DNA of 64,000 nucleotides from Streptomyces galbus (lineage in GTDB: Bacteria > Actinomycetota > Actinomycetes > Streptomycetales > Streptomycetaceae): assembly GCF_005280195.1 (NCBI RefSeq), contig NZ_SZPR01000019.1:186001-250000 (forward strand). The letters are read 5' to 3'. Within the stretch, counting starts at the first letter, position 1, and every line of letters starts with the position of its first letter. Shown here in pieces: positions 49,632 to 58,373 of this stretch. The notes under the pieces were generated by a model. The model made no database searches, was not told the origin of the DNA, and worked only from the letters and a program-made list of their open reading frames with translations. The translations under genes and the position numbers were made by a program.

Positions 49632-49820
49632 ATCGAACCCACCTCGTTGTTCTCCGCTCCGGAAGGGCAGCCCCGCCGTTCCGCCGCGGCGGCCTCACCC
49701 CGTCCCGCGACGAACCCCTTCCAGGCCCCGGACTTCGGGGAGGAGGACCTGTTCCTGACCGAGGACGAGGTCCCGGAACCCGGCCCGGGCGCGCGATCGG
49801 CGCGCTCCAGGGTCGCCTGA
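49632..49820 (+). CDS. possible small protein with non-canonical start
   Basis: The frame ends with TGA at 49818-49820 and has strong GC3 bias and a sensible composition (PTSLFSAPEGQ..., NPFQAPDFGEEDLFLTEDE). No ATG or GTG start exists in frame; ATC at 49632 lies behind AAAGAGAGACC, and TTG at 49647 is the other choice. It could be a genuine 57-62-residue acidic protein or chance. It abuts, tail to tail, the GlxA-type gene. Confidence 0.35.
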   Translation: MEPTSLFSAPEGQPRRSAAAASPRPATNPFQAPDFGEEDLFLTEDEVPEPGPGARSARSRVA

Positions 49821-49830
49821 AGCCCCGCGC

Positions 49831-50841
49831 TCACGCCCCCACCGCGGCCGCCCGGAACGTCCGCCGGTAGGCCGTCGGCGTCACCCCCAGCGCCGCCTGC
49901 AGGTGCTGGCGCATGGACTGGGCCGTGCCGAAACCGGCGTCCCGGGCCACCTGGTCCACGGACAGGTCGGAGCACTCCAGCAGGTGCCGGGCGCGCTCGA
50001 CGCGCTGCTGGGTGAGCCACTGGCCGGGACTCACCCCGACCTCCTCACGGAAGCGGCGGGTGAACGTCCGCACCGACATCGCCTCCTGCGCGGCCATGTC
50101 GCGCAACTGGATCGGCTCGTGCAGCCGGCCCAGCGCCCAGGCACGCGCCGCCGTGGTCGTCGCCTGCTGCGGATCGGGCACCGGCCGCTCGATGTACTGC
50201 GCCTGCCCGCCGTCCCGGTGCGGCGGGACGACCGTGCGGCGGGCCACCTCGTTGGCGACCGCCGTGCCGTGGTCGCGGCGCACCATGTGCAGGCACAGGT
50301 CGATCCCGGCCGCGACGCCCGCCGAGGTCAGCACGTCGCCGTCGTCGATGAACAGCACGTCCGGGTCCACCCTGATCCGCGGGAACATCCGCTGCAGCCG
50401 GTCGGCGTCCGCCCAGTGCGTGGTCGCCGGGCGTCCGTCGAGGACACCGGCGGCGGCCAGGACGTAGACGCCGGTGCAGATCGACGCGAGCCGCGTGCCC
50501 GGCCGGATGCGGGCCAGGGCGGCGGCCAGCTCCTCGGTGAGCACCCCCTCGTCGTGCACCGGGCCCAGCTCGTACGACGCCGGGACGATCACCGTGTCCG
50601 CGGTGGCCAGGGCCTCCGGCCCGTGCGGGACGTGCACCGCGAAGTCGGCGTCCGTCTCGACCGGGCCCGGCGGACGGACCGAGCAGGTCACGACCTCGTA
50701 CAGGTGCCGGCCGTGCGCGTCCTTCGGGCGGCCGAAGATACGGTGCGGGATGCCCAGTTCGAAGGGCAGCAGGCCGTCCAGCGCGAGGACGACGACGCGG
50801 TGCGGCCGCAACGGCGGCGGGGACTGCGGGCCACGGCTCAT
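49831..50841 (-). CDS. GlxA-family AraC-type regulator (DJ-1/PfpI plus AraC HTH)
   Basis: The 336-residue protein has an N-terminal DJ-1/PfpI-like domain (about 15-190: VVVLALDGLLPFELGIP, LASICTGVYVLAAAGVLDGRPATTHW) and a C-terminal AraC double HTH (about 225-325: MAAQEAMSVRTFTRRFREEVGVSPGQWL). The nucleophile-elbow Cys is kept in SICTGV. It probably controls the divergent MFS gene. A TAGGAT hexamer 6 bases before the ATG predicts a leaderless mRNA. Confidence 0.88.
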   Translation of the reverse strand: MSRGPQSPPPLRPHRVVVLALDGLLPFELGIPHRIFGRPKDAHGRHLYEVVTCSVRPPGPVETDADFAVHVPHGPEALATADTVIVPASYELGPVHDEGVLTEELAAALARIRPGTRLASICTGVYVLAAAGVLDGRPATTHWADADRLQRMFPRIRVDPDVLFIDDGDVLTSAGVAAGIDLCLHMVRRDHGTAVANEVARRTVVPPHRDGGQAQYIERPVPDPQQATTTAARAWALGRLHEPIQLRDMAAQEAMSVRTFTRRFREEVGVSPGQWLTQQRVERARHLLECSDLSVDQVARDAGFGTAQSMRQHLQAALGVTPTAYRRTFRAAAVGA

Positions 50842-50847
50842 GGCCCG

Positions 50848-50853
50848 ATCCTA
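50848..50853 (-). promoter_or_regulatory. -10 element of the GlxA-type gene, leaderless type
   Basis: TAGGAT on the minus strand ends 6 bases before ATG 50841; no Shine-Dalgarno is visible. Confidence 0.5.
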
Positions 50854-50911
50854 ACGAACACTGTCCCTCGGGCCACTCGTTGACGGAGCGCGGACAGCGC
50901 AAGCTCGTGCC

Positions 50912-52234
50912 GTGACCCAGACAACCGACGTGTCCCCGCCGGCCGGAGCCACCGGCCCCCTCCCCGGACCCCGCCGCACCCGAGTGCACCGGGCGTGGTT
51001 CGTCGCCGCCGTCACCTTCGTCACGATCATCGGCGCGGCCGCCTTCCGCTCCCTGCCCGGCCTGCTCATCGACCCGCTGCACGAGGACTTCGGCTGGTCG
51101 CGCGGCACCATCGGCGCGGCCGTCTCGGTCAACCTCGCGCTGTACGGGCTGACCGCGCCGTTCGCCGCCGCGCTGATGGACCGCTTCGGCATCCGCCGGG
51201 TGGTCGCCGTGGCCCTCACCGTGATCGCCCTCGGCTCGGGCCTGACCGTGTGGATGACGGCCGCCTGGCAGCTCCTGCTGTGCTGGGGCCTGCTGGTGGG
51301 CCTCGGCTCGGGCTCCATGGCGCTGGCCTTCGCGGCCACGGTGACCAACCGCTGGTTCACCGAGCGCCGGGGCCTGGTCAGCGGCATCCTCACCGCCGCC
51401 TCCGCCTCCGGCCAGCTCGTCTTCCTGCCGCTGCTGTCCTGGATGATCACCCACCACGACTGGCGCCCGGCCGCGGTCACCGTCTCCCTCGCGGCCCTCG
51501 CCGTCGTCCCCTTCGTCTGGCTGCTGCTGCGCGACCACCCGGCCGACGTGGGTCTCACGCCGTACGGCGCCACGGAGTTCGTGCCCAAGCCGGCCCCGGT
51601 GCGGGGCGCCGCGGGCCGCGCGGTGCGGGTGCTGCTGTCGGCGGCGCGCACCGGCCCGTTCTGGCTGCTGGCCGGCACCTTCGCGATCTGCGGCGCCTCC
51701 ACCAACGGCCTGGTGCAGACCCACTTCGTGCCCGCCGCCCACGACCACGGCATGCCGGTGACGGCGGCGGCCTCGCTGCTGGCGGTGATCGGCGTGTTCG
51801 ACGTGGTCGGCACGATCGCCTCCGGCTGGTTCACCGACCGGTTCGAGCCGCGCCGCCTGCTCGCCGTCTACTACGCCCTGCGCGGCGTCTCCCTGCTCTT
51901 CCTGCCGATGCTCCTGGCGCCCACCGTCCACCCGCCGATGCTGTTCTTCATCGTCTTCTACGGCCTCGACTGGGTCGCCACGGTGCCCCCGACCCTCGCC
52001 CTGTGCCGTGAGCGGTACGGCGAGGACAGCGCCATCGTCTTCGGCTGGGTGCTGGCCTCCCACCAGGTCGGCGCGGCCCTGGTCGCCTTCCTCGGCGGCG
52101 TCGCCCGCGACGTCTTCGGCTCCTACGACGTCGTCTGGTACGCCTCCGGTGCCCTGTGCGCCGCGGCGGCCCTGATGGCGCTGGTGATCCGGCGCCGCCC
52201 GGCGCCGCCGCTCACGGTGCCGGCGACCGCTTAG
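50912..52234 (+). CDS. MFS transporter (monocarboxylate/OxlT-like)
   Basis: The 440-residue protein has twelve predicted helices and the MFS loop motif GLTAPFAAALMDRFGIRRVV between helices 2 and 3 (read in two parts). PGLLIDPLHEDFGWSRGTIGAAVS at the first loop is typical of OxlT/monocarboxylate-type members. Substrate is unknown; control by the divergent GlxA-type regulator is inferred from position. The start is GTG 50912. Its last 23 bases overlap the convergent monooxygenase gene. Confidence 0.88.
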   Translation: MTQTTDVSPPAGATGPLPGPRRTRVHRAWFVAAVTFVTIIGAAAFRSLPGLLIDPLHEDFGWSRGTIGAAVSVNLALYGLTAPFAAALMDRFGIRRVVAVALTVIALGSGLTVWMTAAWQLLLCWGLLVGLGSGSMALAFAATVTNRWFTERRGLVSGILTAASASGQLVFLPLLSWMITHHDWRPAAVTVSLAALAVVPFVWLLLRDHPADVGLTPYGATEFVPKPAPVRGAAGRAVRVLLSAARTGPFWLLAGTFAICGASTNGLVQTHFVPAAHDHGMPVTAAASLLAVIGVFDVVGTIASGWFTDRFEPRRLLAVYYALRGVSLLFLPMLLAPTVHPPMLFFIVFYGLDWVATVPPTLALCRERYGEDSAIVFGWVLASHQVGAALVAFLGGVARDVFGSYDVVWYASGALCAAAALMALVIRRRPAPPLTVPATA

Positions 52235-53471
52235 GGCGCTCCCGCCGGCCCTGCGCGGGCAGGCGGGACAGGCTCGCGCCGCCCTCGCGGGCGACGGCCT
52301 TCGCGATGCGCTGCGCGTCGATCGCCAGCTCGCGGAGCATGCCGCTGATCGGGTTGGTGAAGCCGGTGAAGTACAGGCCGGGGGCGCCCGAGGGGGTGCG
52401 GGCCCCGTGCACGACCGGTCTGCCCCGGCCGTCGAGGACGCCGAGGTGGCCGACCAGGCCCTCCAGCGCGCGGACGTACCCGGTCGCCGCGACCACCGCG
52501 TCCGGGGAGATCCGGCTGCCGTCGGCGAGCAGCACCTTGCCGTCCTCGAACCCCTCGACGGCGGCCACGACCTCGACCCGGCCCGTGCGGACCGCGTCGA
52601 TCAGGCCGACGTCCTGCACGGGGATCGCCCCTTCGGTGACCCGGCTGTAGAGCCCGGTGCCGGGGCGGGGCAGCCCGTGCGCCGACAGGTCGGGCACGCT
52701 GAGCCGTGCCATCGGCCGCGCCAGCCGGTCCACGAGGCCGACGGGCAGGCGCCGTACCAGGACGCCGGTGTACTGGGCGGCCCAGCCGGCGGTGGAGCGG
52801 CGCACGATGTGCGGCGCCGTGCGCACCGCGAGCCGCACCCGCCGCGCCCCGCTCTCGACCAGGTCCACGGCGATCTCCGCGCCGGTGTTGCCGACGCCGA
52901 CGACCAGCACGTCCCGGCCCGCGTAGGGGGTGCCGTTGCGGTAGGCGCAGGCGTGCAGGAACTCCCCGGTGTACGTGTCCCGGCCGGGCCAGTCGGGCAC
53001 GCGCGGGGTGTGGTTGAAGCCGGTGGCGACGACCACCGCGGCGCCGGTCAGCCGCCGGCCGCCGGTCGCGTGCAGCAGCCAGCCGGTGCCGTCGGGGGAG
53101 CGCTCGACGCGCGAGACCTCGACGCCGGTGACGATCTCCAGCTCGTGGTGCTCGGCGTACTTCTCCAGGTAGCGCACCACGTCGTCGCGGGACACCCAGC
53201 GGCCGAAGCGGCGCGGCATCGCCAGCCCCGGCAGCGCCGACAGGCGGCGGGTGGTGTGCAGGTGCAGCCGGTCGTAGTGGCCCCGCCAGGACGCGCCCAC
53301 CCGGTCGGACTTCTCCAGCACCACGGCCCGAACGCCCTGTGCGCGCAGGGCGTACGCGGCGGCGAGTCCGCCCGGCCCGCCGCCGATGACGTAGACGGGG
53401 CGGTCGGCGGGCTGCGGAGCGGGAGCGGGCCCGTCGGAAGCGGTGTCCTCGGGAGTCGTGTCGTCGGCCAT
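52212..53471 (-). CDS. FAD/NADPH-dependent flavin monooxygenase-like protein
   Basis: The 419-residue protein belongs to the group B flavoprotein monooxygenase/YUCCA-like class. The FAD loop is VIGGGPGGLAAAYAL (about 28-42), the linker is VVATGFNHTPRVPDWPG, the NADPH loop is VVGVGNTGAEIAVDL (about 188-202) and the late motif is VAATGYV. A clear F-x-G-x-x-x-H-x-x-x-(Y/K) motif of FMOs is seen only in part (FLHACAYR). It likely oxygenates a small molecule, possibly an indole or carbonyl compound. The start ATG 53471 has TACGCT 7 bases upstream. Confidence 0.85.
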   Translation of the reverse strand: MADDTTPEDTASDGPAPAPQPADRPVYVIGGGPGGLAAAYALRAQGVRAVVLEKSDRVGASWRGHYDRLHLHTTRRLSALPGLAMPRRFGRWVSRDDVVRYLEKYAEHHELEIVTGVEVSRVERSPDGTGWLLHATGGRRLTGAAVVVATGFNHTPRVPDWPGRDTYTGEFLHACAYRNGTPYAGRDVLVVGVGNTGAEIAVDLVESGARRVRLAVRTAPHIVRRSTAGWAAQYTGVLVRRLPVGLVDRLARPMARLSVPDLSAHGLPRPGTGLYSRVTEGAIPVQDVGLIDAVRTGRVEVVAAVEGFEDGKVLLADGSRISPDAVVAATGYVRALEGLVGHLGVLDGRGRPVVHGARTPSGAPGLYFTGFTNPISGMLRELAIDAQRIAKAVAREGGASLSRLPAQGRRERPKRSPAP

Positions 53472-53597
53472 GAGCGCGAGCGTAATCACGCCCCGGATTG
53501 ATGGGTCTCGGTCAAGACCACAATTGGTTGCGGATTGATCACACGTGGGGAGAGGCCCGGCTGACCCCGGTGCCGCGCCGGGCGTTTGAATGGCCCG

Positions 53598-54185
53598 ATG
53601 AACACGATCCATGAAGGCGGCGCACCCCCCGTCCTGCGCGGGAAGGGCCTGGTGCTCGGCGCCTGGGACGCGGAGTCGGACGCCGACGCGGAGGTGTGGT
53701 GGCGGGGTCAGGCCGACGACGAGTTCCTGCGGTGGAACACGCCGTTGAGGCCCGTGACGGACCTCGCGACCTCCCGGGAGTCCCTGCGGGCCAAGGCGTG
53801 GCAGACGGCCGAGGGCACCTCCGTGTCGTTCCGGATCGCCGACGCGGAGGACGGGACGGTGCTGGGCCACCTCGGTGTCAACATGATCGACCGGGTGACG
53901 CGCAGCGGACGGGTCGGCTACTGGGTCCTGCCCGAGGCGCGCGGCCGGGGCGTGGCGAGCCGCGCCCTGACCCTGGCGGCCCGCTGGGCGCTCGGCGAGG
54001 GCGGCCTGCACCGGCTGGAACTGGGCCACGCCCTGGGCCACGAGGCGTCCTGCCGGGTCGCGGAGCGCTGCGGCTTCCGGTACGAGGGGACGCTGCGCGG
54101 GGCGATGTTCGAGGCGGGCAGCCAGGACACGTTCCGCGACGTGCACCTCCACGCCCGCCTGTCGGGCGACCCGGACCAGCCGTGA
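53598..54185 (+). CDS. GNAT-family acetyltransferase (RimJ/RimL type)
   Basis: The 195-residue protein shows GRVGYWVLPEARGRGVASRAL (acetyl-CoA loop, about 99-119, read in two parts) and a C-terminal CRVAERCGFRYEGTLRGAM, the RimJ/RimL signature. N-acetylation of a protein N terminus or small amine is likely. ATG 53598 fits the family N terminus; a TTG at 53586 is in frame. Confidence 0.82.
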   Translation: MNTIHEGGAPPVLRGKGLVLGAWDAESDADAEVWWRGQADDEFLRWNTPLRPVTDLATSRESLRAKAWQTAEGTSVSFRIADAEDGTVLGHLGVNMIDRVTRSGRVGYWVLPEARGRGVASRALTLAARWALGEGGLHRLELGHALGHEASCRVAERCGFRYEGTLRGAMFEAGSQDTFRDVHLHARLSGDPDQP

Positions 54186-54297
54186 CCGCGGGCGGCCGGG
54201 GAGGGGGTCCCGCGGTACCGCCGCACCCGCCCTTGGACGAGTGAACGCGGCAGGGAACCGGGCCCAGGCGCCCGGGGCACCGGCAAACGTTCGTCCG

Positions 54298-54672
54298 GTG
54301 ACCAACCTCTATGTGATCGAGCTCGAGCCAGAGGTGCGCGTCTGGCTGGAGGGCTTGTCGCCGCAGCACTACCGACAGGTGGAGGAGAAGGCAGACCTAC
54401 TGGCCCAGTCGCCGACGACCCTGGGCGAGCCGCACTCTCGTAACCTGGGGGAGGGAGTGCGGGAGCTGCGCTTCGTTCTGGGTGGCAGCGCGACGCGCGT
54501 GACCTACTGGCTGGCGCCCGGTCGGCGGATCGTGCTGCTCACCGTCTTCCGGAAGACGAGGATGAGAGAAGAGGCAGAGGTCAAGCGCGCCCAGTCGGCG
54601 AAGCACGTGTGTGAGGGCGAGCACGGGCCCGCGCATTACGAGTTCACTCGTGAGTTCCGGGAGGACATGTGA
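54298..54672 (+). CDS. HigB/RelE-like toxin (Gp49 family)
   Basis: The 124-residue protein resembles the phage-derived Gp49/HigB group: VWLEGLSPQHYRQVEEKADLL, GEGVRELRFVLGGSATRVTYW and IVLLTVFRKTRMREEAEVKRA. These toxins cleave mRNA at the ribosome. Several codons are rare in Streptomyces (AGA, CTA, CCA, GCA, GAA), unlike its neighbours, suggesting horizontal transfer. GTG 54298 is preferred; GTG 54241 would add 19 residues. Its stop overlaps the antitoxin start. Confidence 0.75.
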   Translation: MTNLYVIELEPEVRVWLEGLSPQHYRQVEEKADLLAQSPTTLGEPHSRNLGEGVRELRFVLGGSATRVTYWLAPGRRIVLLTVFRKTRMREEAEVKRAQSAKHVCEGEHGPAHYEFTREFREDM

Positions 54673-55007
54673 GCCACACCCGCTGGAAGCTGTCGCGGGA
54701 CCGCAGCAGTGGCGTGAGCCACGTCGAGCCCGCGGAAGTCGTCGCCGAGCGTGAGCAGATCCGGTTGGCGCTCGCCCTGGGACAACTGGTGTACGACCGC
54801 CGCGTCGCGCTCGACCTCACTCAGGCGGCCCTCGCGGAGCGGCTGGGCATGACGGTGGACGACGTGGAGGCGGTCGAACTCGGCGGCATGCTTCCCCTCA
54901 CCGCGGATCTGCTCGTCCGGCTCGCGACCGCCCTGGGCGTCACGGTGGACCTCCACGTGGTCGCCGACGGACACCCCACGGTCGTGTTCGAGGAGCACGC
55001 CGCCTGA
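54669..55007 (+). CDS. XRE-family antitoxin (HigA-like)
   Basis: The 112-residue protein has a Cro/C1-type HTH (about 45-95: LDLTQAALAERLGMTVDDVEAVELGGMLP). It is coupled to the toxin by a GTGA overlap at 54669, with toxin first as in higBA systems. It should neutralise the toxin and autorepress the pair. Confidence 0.78.
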   Translation: MSHTRWKLSRDRSSGVSHVEPAEVVAEREQIRLALALGQLVYDRRVALDLTQAALAERLGMTVDDVEAVELGGMLPLTADLLVRLATALGVTVDLHVVADGHPTVVFEEHAA

Positions 55008-55055
55008 TCGGTGTCCATACCCGCAGGCGGCGACACCGCGCGCGCCCCGCCCCCC

Positions 55056-55745
55056 TCACGGCCACAACAACCCCCGCCGCCAAGTCCCCTCCGCCTCGCG
55101 CCAGTAGCGCAGGCGGACGTGGCGGCGGTGTTCCTCGCCCTGGAAGAACTCCACCTCCTCCGGGGTGAGGCGGTACAGGGTCCAGGTGGGGGACTCGGTC
55201 TCCGGGTGGGTGCGGGCGCGGTCCCAGGCGGCCTCCGACGCGGCGCGCAGGTCCTCCAGGGAGGCGAGGGGTTCGCTCTGGTGGCCGGTCAGGGCCGCGG
55301 CCAGGGCGCCGGTGGAGCGGGCGTGCAGATCGGAGCGGGCCTCGGCGGCCGGGGCCGCGGTGACCGGGCCCCGCACCCGCACCTGGCGGCCGAGCGCCGG
55401 CCAGTAGAAGGCCAGCGCCGCGTACGGGCGGGCCGCCAGGTGCCCGCCCTTCCTGCTCGTGCGGTGGGTCGCGAAGGACCAGCCGTGCTCGTCCGCGCCG
55501 TGCAGCACCACGATCCGCACGTCCGGTCGGCCCTCCTCGTCCGCCGTCGCCAGGGACACGGTGTGCGGCTCCCGTTCACCCGCCGCCACGGCCTGCGCGA
55601 ACCACGCCGTGAACAGCGCCGACGGGTCCCCGGGCGCCGCCCCCACGTCGAACGCCGGCAGGCTCGTCACCCCCGGCGCCCACACGCGCACCGACCTCAG
55701 CAGGTCGTCCAGGTCCCGTTCCTCCGCCTTGCCGTCCTCAGCCAT
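55056..55745 (-). CDS. PdxH-like FMN-binding oxidase family protein
   Basis: The 229-residue protein is a PNPOx-fold paralogue of pdxH: HTVSLATADEEGRPDVRIVVLHG, THRTSRKGGHLAARPYAALAFYWPALGRQVRVRG and C-terminal RHVRLRYWREAEGTWRRGLLWP. Compared with PdxH the Lys of LLK and the PVPPHWGGFRV substrate motif are changed or missing, so another flavin- or heme-type function is likely. Confidence 0.8.
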   Translation of the reverse strand: MAEDGKAEERDLDDLLRSVRVWAPGVTSLPAFDVGAAPGDPSALFTAWFAQAVAAGEREPHTVSLATADEEGRPDVRIVVLHGADEHGWSFATHRTSRKGGHLAARPYAALAFYWPALGRQVRVRGPVTAAPAAEARSDLHARSTGALAAALTGHQSEPLASLEDLRAASEAAWDRARTHPETESPTWTLYRLTPEEVEFFQGEEHRRHVRLRYWREAEGTWRRGLLWP

Positions 55746-55778
55746 GCCCTCATCGTCACACCCGGGCCCCGGGGCCGC

Positions 55779-56204
55779 TCACACCTGGCCCAGGTCCGAG
55801 GACACCCACCGCTCCGGACGCAGGTGCACCACCACCTGCTCGCCGTGGTTCTTCCAGGCGAACTCCACGTACCCGTCCACCTTGTCCGCCGGCAGGTAGC
55901 GCGCCGACATCCGCCGCAGGTCCTCGAGGGTCGCCGGGTCCGTGCGCAGCACCGGCCCCTCCACCGACACGTACCGGATCGTCGGCTCCAGCCGGTCCAC
56001 CATCAGCGAGAAGCGCCCCGCCGCCTGGATGCGCTCGTACTTGCGCGAGGTGCGCCCCGTCATGATCCACACGTCGCCGCCGGGCTCGTACCAGTACCAG
56101 ATCGGTACCGTCAGCGGCCCCCGTCCGGTCCCGCCGTCGACCGCCAGCGCCGCGATGTGCGGCTCCGCCAGGAACGCCTCACGCTCTTCGCGGGTCAGTG
56201 CCAT
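55779..56204 (-). CDS. small PNPOx-fold (PPOX-class) flavin/F420-binding protein
   Basis: The 141-residue protein has the split beta-barrel: HIAALAVDGGTGRGPLTVPIWYWYEPG, TSRKYERIQAAGRFSLMVDR, IRYVSVEGPV and a late WKNHGEQVVVHLRPERW. Proteins of this length in actinobacteria bind F420 or FMN and reduce small molecules. TTGGAGGAGAACGAG gives a strong ribosome site before ATG 56204. Confidence 0.82.
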   Translation of the reverse strand: MALTREEREAFLAEPHIAALAVDGGTGRGPLTVPIWYWYEPGGDVWIMTGRTSRKYERIQAAGRFSLMVDRLEPTIRYVSVEGPVLRTDPATLEDLRRMSARYLPADKVDGYVEFAWKNHGEQVVVHLRPERWVSSDLGQV

Positions 56205-56412
56205 CTCGTTCTCCTCCAAGGGGTTCGTCGAGCGGTCGTCGTCCGCGCGCACCCAAGCGCCTGCCCGTCCGCGCGCGTCCGTGCGTCTCTGGGGCAACGC
56301 CGCCCACCGAGACGCCCCTTCCCCCGCCCCCGCCGGACCGATCAGTCCCGGCCAAGCACCACCGGCCCGGGCGAGCGGAACCACCCGGCCGCCCGGCACC
56401 CGCCGCCGGCCC

Positions 56413-57066
56413 TCACAGCGCGTGCTGCACCAGCAGCAACGTCCCGATGCCCAGCATCGCCGCCCCGGACGTGCGGGTCACCGCCCGCGCCGCCGCCGGC
56501 CGGGCGCCGAGCACCGCGCGGGCCAGGACGCCGACCGTGGCGTACACGGCGGCACAGCACGCCATGTGCAGCAGCCCCAGGACGGCCGTCTGCGCCGCCA
56601 CCGGCAGGTGGGCACCGCCGCCACCCCCCGTTCGGCCGGTCACCAGGAACTGCGGCAGCACCGACAGGTACAGCAGCAGCCCCTTGGGGTTCAGCCCGCT
56701 GATCGCCGCCCCGCGCAGGAACACCCGGCCCCCGCTCTCGCCGGGCAGCACGTCCGGGCCGGAGCCGCCGGGCTCCCCGGACGGCACCCCCGGCCGCCGC
56801 AGCACGCTCCAGCCCAGCCACACCAGGTACCCGGCGCCCGCCACGGTCAGCGCCGTGAGCAGTGCCGGCGAGCCCGCCACCAGGACCGCGAGCCCCGCGA
56901 CGGCCAGCACGGTGTGCACGGCGTACCCGGTGACCAGCCCGCCGACCGCGGCCGCCACCGAACGGCCGCGCACGCCCGCCGCGATCGTGTACGCCCAGTC
57001 GGCGCCCGGCACGCACACCAGCAGCAGGTCGAGCGCGAGGAAGGAGAAGAGGGTGGTGCTGTCCAT
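56413..57066 (-). CDS. LysE/RhtB-family amino-acid exporter
   Basis: The 217-residue protein has six hydrophobic helices with the LysE signature (DLLLVCVPGADWAYTIAAGVRGRSV near the N terminus, GLNPKGLLLYLSVLPQF near 122). It likely exports an amino acid and is controlled by the divergent Lrp/AsnC gene, the classic LysE-Lrp pairing. TAATGT lies 7 bases before the ATG (leaderless type). Confidence 0.88.
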   Translation of the reverse strand: MDSTTLFSFLALDLLLVCVPGADWAYTIAAGVRGRSVAAAVGGLVTGYAVHTVLAVAGLAVLVAGSPALLTALTVAGAGYLVWLGWSVLRRPGVPSGEPGGSGPDVLPGESGGRVFLRGAAISGLNPKGLLLYLSVLPQFLVTGRTGGGGGAHLPVAAQTAVLGLLHMACCAAVYATVGVLARAVLGARPAAARAVTRTSGAAMLGIGTLLLVQHAL

Positions 57067-57073
57067 GGAGGTG

Positions 57074-57079
57074 ACATTA
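57074..57079 (-). promoter_or_regulatory. -10 element of the LysE gene, leaderless type
   Basis: TAATGT on the minus strand ends 7 bases before ATG 57066. The divergent Lrp gene has AAGATT at 57137-57142, 6 bases before its own ATG, so both promoters share an 80-base region with a TTGCCCG...CGGGGCAA inverted repeat. Confidence 0.45.
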
Positions 57080-57148
57080 GGCGCGAAGGGCCCGAAAGTG
57101 CTTCCGAAGTTTGCCCGTACACCCCCTGTTCGGGGCAAGATTTCCCCC

Positions 57149-57616
57149 ATGGACGACGTGGACCGGAAAATCCTTGCCGAGCTCCAGCAGGACGGGCGGC
57201 TGACCGTGACCGAACTGGCCGCCCGGGTGCGGCTGAGCGTCTCGCCGTGCCACCGGCGGCTGCGGGAGCTGGAGCGCTCGGGCGCGATCAGCGGGTACCG
57301 GGCGGTGGTGGAGCCGGCCGCCGTCGGGCTGACCTTCGAGGCGCTGGTCTTCGTGTCGATGCGGCAGGAGGACCGGGACACGGTCGCCGAGTTCGAGACC
57401 GCGCTGGCCGGCATCCCGCACGTGCTGGAGGCGGAGCGGCTGTTCGGCGAACCGGACTACCTGCTGCGGGTGGCGACCGCCGACCTCGCGGCCTTCCAGC
57501 GCCTGTACGACGAGCGGCTGGCCACCCTGCCGGGCGTACAGCGGCTGACGTCCACGCTGGTGATGAAGCACGTGGTCAAGGACCGGCCGCTGCCGGCGGA
57601 GCGGGTCGCGCCGTGA
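57149..57616 (+). CDS. Lrp/AsnC-family regulator
   Basis: The 155-residue protein has an N-terminal HTH (about 4-60: VDRKILAELQQDGRLTVTELAARVRLSVSPCHRRLRELERSGAI) and a RAM/AsnC ligand domain (about 65-150). It probably senses an amino acid and controls the divergent LysE exporter. The start ATG 57149 fits the MDDVDRKIL N terminus common to the family. Confidence 0.9.
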   Translation: MDDVDRKILAELQQDGRLTVTELAARVRLSVSPCHRRLRELERSGAISGYRAVVEPAAVGLTFEALVFVSMRQEDRDTVAEFETALAGIPHVLEAERLFGEPDYLLRVATADLAAFQRLYDERLATLPGVQRLTSTLVMKHVVKDRPLPAERVAP

Positions 57617-57631
57617 CCGCGTGAGACGGCG

Positions 57632-57661
57632 AGCGGCGGCCCACTCGTGTGGACCGCCGCT
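57632..57661. terminator. bidirectional terminator
   Basis: An 8-bp stem (AGCGGCGG/CCGCCGCT), one mismatch and a 4-bp inner stem with a TCGT loop lie between convergent Lrp and TetR genes. Confidence 0.6.
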
Positions 57662-57719
57662 GGCCGGACAGGACTTGGGACCCGGGACGACCGTCCCGGA
57701 AAGCGCGTGCGCGCCGGGG

Positions 57720-58367
57720 CTACCTCGACGGCTTCTTGCCGGTGACGCCCAGGTGCACCAACAGCGCCAGGTTCGGGCGCAGTTCGGGCGGCTTGACGCC
57801 CCAGGCCGAGAAGCCTTTCTGGTGCGAGGCGACCGCCGCGAGCATCGTGACGAGCGAACCGGCGATCGCGGCCGGGTTCACGTCCTTGTCGACCTTGCCC
57901 CTGGACTGCAACTCGGCGACCGCGTCGGCCAGGGAGGAGTTCACCGAGTTCAGGATCTTCATGCGGAGCTTGTAGAAGCGCTTGTCGCCCTCGGCGGCGC
58001 CGAGGTCCACCACGCGCAGGATCGCGTCGTGCTTGCGCCAGAACTCCAGGAATCCGTCGACGAGTTCCTGCGCGGTCTGCCAGCCGGCCTTGCCGACCCA
58101 GGACCGGCCCTCCAGGAGCCCGGCCAACGCGGCGCCCTCGGCGGCCATTTGGTCGGCGATCTCCAGGACGGCGCCCTCGACGTCCGGGAAGTACTGGTAG
58201 AAGGTCGCGGGCGAAGTACCGGCCTTCCGGGCGACGTCGATGACCTTCACGTCCCGGTAGGGCGAGGAGCTGAGCATCTCGCTGAGGCAGTCGAGCAGCT
58301 TCTGCCGGGTCGCCTGCCCACGCCGGCCGGCCACGCGGCCGTCGACGGTACGCACTTGTCCTGTCAT
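57720..58367 (-). CDS. TetR-family regulator
   Basis: The 215-residue protein has a TetR HTH at about 18-65 (TRQKLLDCLSEMLSSSPYRDVKVIDVARKAGTSPATFYQYFPDVEG) and a helical ligand domain. It is the gene next to kbpA-afsK, as SCO4421 is in S. coelicolor by recall. The target is unknown. TAAGCT lies 6 bases upstream of the ATG. Confidence 0.88.
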   Translation of the reverse strand: MTGQVRTVDGRVAGRRGQATRQKLLDCLSEMLSSSPYRDVKVIDVARKAGTSPATFYQYFPDVEGAVLEIADQMAAEGAALAGLLEGRSWVGKAGWQTAQELVDGFLEFWRKHDAILRVVDLGAAEGDKRFYKLRMKILNSVNSSLADAVAELQSRGKVDKDVNPAAIAGSLVTMLAAVASHQKGFSAWGVKPPELRPNLALLVHLGVTGKKPSR

Positions 58368-58373
58368 GCCGTC

